Assembly (NCBI GenBank): GCA_017646305.1
Contig: JAGCMR010000244.1
Coordinates: forward strand, 1-8,300
Direction: 5' to 3'
Length of the DNA stretch: 8,300 bases
Source of the DNA: Spirochaetaceae bacterium
GTDB taxonomy: Bacteria > Spirochaetota > Spirochaetia > Treponematales > Treponemataceae
The position numbers were made by a program, and so were the translations under genes. Numbering within the stretch: the first letter of the stretch is position 1; each line of letters starts with the position of its first letter. Positions 5,857 to 8,300 of the stretch are shown here, piece after piece. A model generated the notes under the pieces. That model made no database searches. It was not told where the DNA came from and saw nothing but the letters and a program-made list of their open reading frames with translations.

Positions 5857-6312
5857 TTATAGAAACTTTACAAATTGAAGTGAAATATTATTATCTGAAA
5901 TATCCACAATTTTAAATTGTGCTGATTTATTAAAATCTCCTAAGCTATGATTTGTGTAAGCAACTCTGAATACAATAAAATCTGTTTTTTTTACAATGTA
6001 TTTGAATTGAATTGCCTGTATAGATGTACCAACCCATTCTTGGGCTGTGACTTCAAGTTCATATGTATTGTCTGTATAACCAATTGGTTTTGCAATTCTT
6101 GAAATAAAACATCTTGTATACTCTCCCTTACCGTTTTGAGAGGGAGGCAAATCCTCTGGATACAAAAAAATAGTGGTATTTCCCGTGCTAAAACTAATTG
6201 TTGAATTTTCAAATATCATTGATTCAATATACGTGTTTGGAACAAGTGCTCCAGTACTGAAAATTGAAGAAGTTAAAAAAATAAAATGCAATGTAATGAT
6301 GAATTTTCTCAT
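5857..6312 (-). CDS. Exported protein of unknown function
   Basis: 151 residues with a Sec signal peptide (MRKFIITLHFIFLTSSIFS, 1-19, followed by TGA) and no lipobox cysteine, so probably a soluble periplasmic or secreted protein. The mature part is short beta-rich sequence with a single cysteine (C68); I recognise no domain. The start at 6312 is preferred over the ATG eleven codons upstream (6345) because AGGAGG (6322-6317) lies 4 nt before it and the signal peptide then begins directly. Seventeen bp separate it from the frameshifted gene upstream and 21 bp from the lipoprotein gene downstream, so all belong to one operon. Confidence 0.82.
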   Translation of the reverse strand: MRKFIITLHFIFLTSSIFSTGALVPNTYIESMIFENSTISFSTGNTTIFLYPEDLPPSQNGKGEYTRCFISRIAKPIGYTDNTYELEVTAQEWVGTSIQAIQFKYIVKKTDFIVFRVAYTNHSLGDFNKSAQFKIVDISDNNISLQFVKFL

Positions 6313-6328
6313 AATTCCTCCTATGATA

Positions 6329-6543
6329 TTACGGTTTACAAACACTACATCTTGTATAACCTTGAGCTCTTGCTCCTCTCAGTTCCATGGCAATCCTTGA
6401 TTTTTTAACATAATGACAACTTCTGTTATGATATTTTGTTCCAGTATGTGTGATATAAATAGTTCTATCTGATAAACCAAAATCACAAGCTGTATGGAAA
6501 AAACTAAGATTAACAGAAAGATTGACGTAGTTTTCTTCTTCAT
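6329..6543 (-). pseudogene. Frameshifted gene for a small exported protein with a C-terminal His/Cys motif
   Basis: Two overlapping frames make one sensible product. The first, from ATG at 6543, reads MKKKTTSIFLLILVF, a signal peptide, then continues as hydrophobic residues without pattern to a stop at 6379. The other frame, with no start codon of its own, reads TACDFGLSDRTIYITHTG and then the familiar tail TGTKYHNRSCHY... ending GYTRCSVCKP at 6329. Adding one base in the T6 run (+ strand A6, 6498-6503) joins them into a 71-residue protein with possible metal ligands H39, C43, C66 and C69 and a possible lipobox cysteine C20. Such YH-x3-C ... C-x2-C tails are common at the ends of exported and nuclease-type proteins. 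No Shine-Dalgarno is visible before 6543, unlike its neighbours. It could be a decayed gene, a phase-variable gene, a slippage product or a sequencing error. Confidence 0.75.
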
Positions 6544-6572
6544 AGCAAGTTCTAGGAAGGTCTATAACTTTA

Positions 6573-7004
6573 TTACTGGAAAGTGTCTAAATAATCAAAA
6601 AGACTTGCAGCAAATGCAGCTGTGTCTTTTTTGAAATTATTATACTCTCCTGTAGTAAATATAGGCACTTTTTTTGTTCCTTGTCTAAAATTAGAACAAG
6701 ACATTGTTATTGTTGTTTCTGTTATTCTGATGGTGTAGTCAAACCATTTGGGATACATTATTGTAGGGATTGCGACAGTCCCTTTAATAATTTGCATATC
6801 TTCATCTTTAAATTCAATGGATGATCTTGAATCATTTATAGTATCAGCAAGCCAAAGCAATGTAATTTTATAATGTGGCTTATCATTTGTAATGACATGT
6901 TCATAAACTTGTGGAGCAGTTTTATCAACAGTTTCTGTTCCCTTGTTACTTGCACAGCTAAACAATGAAATAATTATTAATCCAATCAAAATGAAATTCT
7001 TCAT
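6573..7004 (-). CDS. Small predicted lipoprotein, possibly DUF4468-like
   Basis: 143 residues. The signal peptide MKNFILIGLIIISLFSC ends in a good lipobox with C17, then a polar tether (18-32). The mature domain has a repeating alpha/beta pattern, with YKITLLWLADTINDS (45-59), IEFKDEDMQIIKGTV (63-77) and FDYTIRITETTITM (88-101), that reminds me of the DUF4468 TBP-like fold found in exported proteins of diderm anaerobes; this is a weak resemblance. The start is firm: AGGAGG (7017-7012) lies 7 nt upstream. First gene of the four-gene - strand operon, with its own promoter shared back to back with the XRE gene. Function unknown. Confidence 0.85.
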   Translation of the reverse strand: MKNFILIGLIIISLFSCASNKGTETVDKTAPQVYEHVITNDKPHYKITLLWLADTINDSRSSIEFKDEDMQIIKGTVAIPTIMYPKWFDYTIRITETTITMSCSNFRQGTKKVPIFTTGEYNNFKKDTAAFAASLFDYLDTFQ

Positions 7005-7038
7005 GAGAATTCCTCCTTTAAAATTATCAATATAATTG

Positions 7039-7068
7039 AGTGTACTATCAGTTAAACATTATTGTCAA
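7039..7068 (-). promoter_or_regulatory. Promoter of the exported-protein operon
   Basis: On the - strand a perfect TTGACA (7068-7063) is followed after 18 bp by TACACT (7044-7039). Expected start is near 7032, leaving a leader of about 28 nt that contains the AGGAGG. The -35 bases are the complement of those used by the divergent promoter, so the two compete for the same site. Confidence 0.72.
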
Positions 7069-7093
7069 CTAAATATATCATATTATACTGATA
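7046..7093. promoter_or_regulatory. Inverted pair of TATCAGT / ACTGATA sites, candidate operators
   Basis: TATCAGT at 7046-7052 and its exact inverse ACTGATA at 7087-7093 flank the shared -35 region. The left copy lies just upstream of the -10 of the lipoprotein operon; the right copy overlaps the -10 of the XRE gene and itself sits in a small palindrome ATTAT-ACTG-ATAAT (7082-7095). Placement suits binding by the adjacent regulator, but seven-base matches in A+T-rich DNA can arise by chance. Confidence 0.35.
7062..7089 (+). promoter_or_regulatory. Divergent promoter of the XRE regulator gene
   Basis: TTGTCA (7062-7067) and TATACT (7084-7089) with a 16-bp spacer on the + strand. Expected start is near 7096-7097, one or two bases before the ATG at 7098, so the message would be leaderless or almost so. 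It overlaps the -35 of the opposite promoter. Confidence 0.6.
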
Positions 7094-7097
7094 ATGT

Positions 7098-7394
7098 ATG
7101 GATTCTTATCAGCAAGATTTTATAACTAATCTTAAGCATTATAGGCATGTCGCCAAACTCTCTCAAGCAAGCTTAGCTGAATTGTGTAATGTTGCTACAG
7201 GAACCATTGGGAATATTGAGTGTGGTGTTGCAAAACCATCTTTTGATTTGATTCTTTCTATTGCAAGTGTGTTGAAAATCCATCCAGCTTTTTTGTTTGC
7301 ATCTGAAGATTGTTTTTCTACTGGGATGACAGCAACAAAAGACCATGACCTTCTTCAAGAGATTTACGAAAAAATAAAAAATCATTTTGAATAA
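7098..7394 (+). CDS. XRE-family helix-turn-helix transcriptional regulator
   Basis: 98 residues, essentially one Cro/C1-type HTH domain (about 8-67): NLKHYRHVAKLSQASLAEL, then the recognition helix TGTIGNIE (34-41), then the family signature KPSFDLILSIASVLKIHP. A short C-terminal helix (83-98) follows, perhaps for dimerisation. No Shine-Dalgarno precedes the ATG; the promoter places the transcript start beside it, which suggests leaderless translation. It is divergent from the exported-protein operon and shares its promoter region, so regulation of that operon and of itself is a reasonable inference. No terminator is visible after it; read-through into the aldehyde dehydrogenase gene is possible. 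Confidence 0.9.
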   Translation: MDSYQQDFITNLKHYRHVAKLSQASLAELCNVATGTIGNIECGVAKPSFDLILSIASVLKIHPAFLFASEDCFSTGMTATKDHDLLQEIYEKIKNHFE

Positions 7395-7426
7395 TATCTA
7401 GCTTCTTTTCCTCCGCTCCCCAGAAA

Positions 7427-7455
7427 TTGAAATCTCATTTGAACTGTGATATTAT
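7427..7455 (+). promoter_or_regulatory. Promoter of the aldehyde dehydrogenase gene
   Basis: TTGAAA (7427-7432), a 17-bp spacer and TATTAT (7450-7455), with TGA directly before the -10 (extended -10). Expected start near 7462, giving a leader of about 56 nt. The leader holds a weak TGTCC/GGACA inverted repeat and the AAGGAG (7507-7512). No riboswitch or other RNA gene is recognised between 7395 and 7517. Confidence 0.72.
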
Positions 7456-7517
7456 TAGTGCAGATGTCCTTGTTTTACTTTGATTTGGGACAATCTGTTG
7501 TTGCAGAAGGAGTAACC

Positions 7518-8300
7518 ATGAATCCAGCAGAAATTAATCAAGTGCTTGATGCCCAGCGAAATTATTTTAACACTGGGGCAACCTTGCCTGTGGCCTTTAG
7601 AATCGCCATGCTGAAAAAGCTATATGAAGCTGTTCAAGGTCACAAGGATGAGATTCTTGCAGCCCTTACTGCTGACTTGGGAAAAAGTGATTACGAGGGA
7701 TTTATGTGCGAGGTAGGCTTGTGCCTGACTGAAATTTCCTACATGATAGGCCATGTGAAAAAGTTTGCCAAGGAGCAGGTGGTGAAAACTCCTTTGGCTC
7801 AGTTTGCTTCTCGTAGCTACAAAAAGCCAGTGCCCTATGGCAATGTGCTGATTATGAGCCCCTGGAACTATCCTTTCTTGTTGACTATAGAGCCTTTGGC
7901 TAATGCCATTGCAGCAGGAAACACGGTGATTGTAAAGCCCAGTGCCTATTCTCCTGCCACCAGTTCTCTTATTGCCCAGCTGATAGAAGAAGCCTTTCCT
8001 GCTGAATATGTGGCAGTGGTAACTGGAGGACGACAGGAAAATGCAACCTTACTTCAGCAAAAATTTGATATGATTTTCTTTACTGGAAGTCAAAGTGTGG
8101 GAAAAGAGGTTTTACGTGCTGCAGCTGAGCATTTGACTCCTGCCGTATTGGAGTTGGGAGGAAAGAGTCCCTGTATTGTGGATGAAACGGCAAAAATTAA
8201 GCTAGCAGCAAAGCGAATTGTTTTTGGAAAATACCTGAACTGTGGCCAAACCTGCGTGGCTCCAGACTTTATCCTGTGTCATTCCAGCGTGAAGGATAAG
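7518..8300 (+). CDS. Aldehyde dehydrogenase, class-3 type, N-terminal 261 residues (3' end outside window)
   Basis: Oxidises aldehydes to acids with NAD(P). The reading frame is open from the ATG to the last base of the window. Visible family marks are the N-terminal AQRNYFNTGATLPVAFR (12-28), the cofactor and active-site stretch SPWNYPF (114-120, catalytic-pocket N117), VKPSAYSPATS (139-149), FFTGSQSVGKEV (187-198), the general-base LELGGKSP (E212) and the nucleophile NCGQTCVAPD (C246). The 34-residue gap between E212 and C246 is the same as in mammalian ALDH3A1. The start is supported by AAGGAG (7507-7512) 5 nt upstream and by the family N-terminus. An in-frame ATG at 7464 would add 18 residues and lies close to the predicted transcription start, but has no family support. 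It may work with the alcohol dehydrogenase at 2550. Confidence 0.93.
   Translation, partial: MNPAEINQVLDAQRNYFNTGATLPVAFRIAMLKKLYEAVQGHKDEILAALTADLGKSDYEGFMCEVGLCLTEISYMIGHVKKFAKEQVVKTPLAQFASRSYKKPVPYGNVLIMSPWNYPFLLTIEPLANAIAAGNTVIVKPSAYSPATSSLIAQLIEEAFPAEYVAVVTGGRQENATLLQQKFDMIFFTGSQSVGKEVLRAAAEHLTPAVLELGGKSPCIVDETAKIKLAAKRIVFGKYLNCGQTCVAPDFILCHSSVKDK

Noticed and set aside
6173..6400. + strand open frame opposite the exported protein and frameshifted genes
   Set aside because: It has no ribosome binding site or recognisable product and lies antisense to a supported operon; it is a shadow frame.
6379..6543. A free-standing 54-residue hydrophobic peptide from the ATG at 6543
   Set aside because: Only its first 15 or so residues look like real protein; the meaningful tail continues in the neighbouring frame, so it is better read as one frameshifted gene.
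7464..7517. Alternative in-frame start of the aldehyde dehydrogenase at 7464
   Set aside because: It is close to the predicted transcription start, but the AAGGAG before 7518 and the family N-terminus favour 7518; kept only as a note.
1..8300. CRISPR array, tRNA, rRNA, insertion sequence or attachment site
   Set aside because: No spaced repeats, cloverleaf, transposase or integrase sequence, or flanking duplicated ends were seen on either strand.

Overview
The window looks like the chromosome of a low-GC, outer-membrane-bearing bacterium, most likely a Treponema-type spirochaete. This is an inference from four things: secD followed directly by a separate secF with a large extracytoplasmic domain, ispH next door, several lipoproteins with loose lipoboxes, and a predicted exported protein with beta-barrel-like sequence. 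No rRNA or tRNA is present to settle the taxonomy.

Left flank (1-3795, + strand, housekeeping): the 3' end of secD overlaps secF by one base. A strong intrinsic terminator follows, then ispH (isoprenoid pathway) overlapping an iron-containing alcohol dehydrogenase by ATGA, then a second hairpin terminator. ispH has no Shine-Dalgarno. A promoter-like sequence whose -35 lies in the upstream terminator hairpin would start transcription at or beside its ATG, so the mRNA may be leaderless.

Middle (about 3800-7395, visibly more A+T rich, mostly - strand, accessory in character): a 74-aa four-cysteine protein with its own promoter; then a compact locus at about 4137-4459 that I read as an unannotated type I toxin-antitoxin system. 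It has a 28-aa TxpA/holin-like-toxin peptide on the - strand, a long leader that hides its ribosome binding site, a consensus promoter, and a convergent + strand RNA of about 89 nt with its own promoter and strong terminator, ending at the toxin stop codon. Beyond it lies a - strand operon of four genes for exported products (lipoprotein, frameshifted Cys-rich exported peptide, exported protein, large lipoprotein), read from a promoter that shares its -35 region with a divergent, apparently leaderless XRE-family regulator gene.

Right flank (7400-8300, + strand): a well-formed extended -10 promoter and the first 261 codons of a class-3-type NAD(P)-dependent aldehyde dehydrogenase, cut by the window end. 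Together with the alcohol dehydrogenase it could interconvert alcohol, aldehyde and acid; the A+T-rich block lies between them and may have been inserted there.
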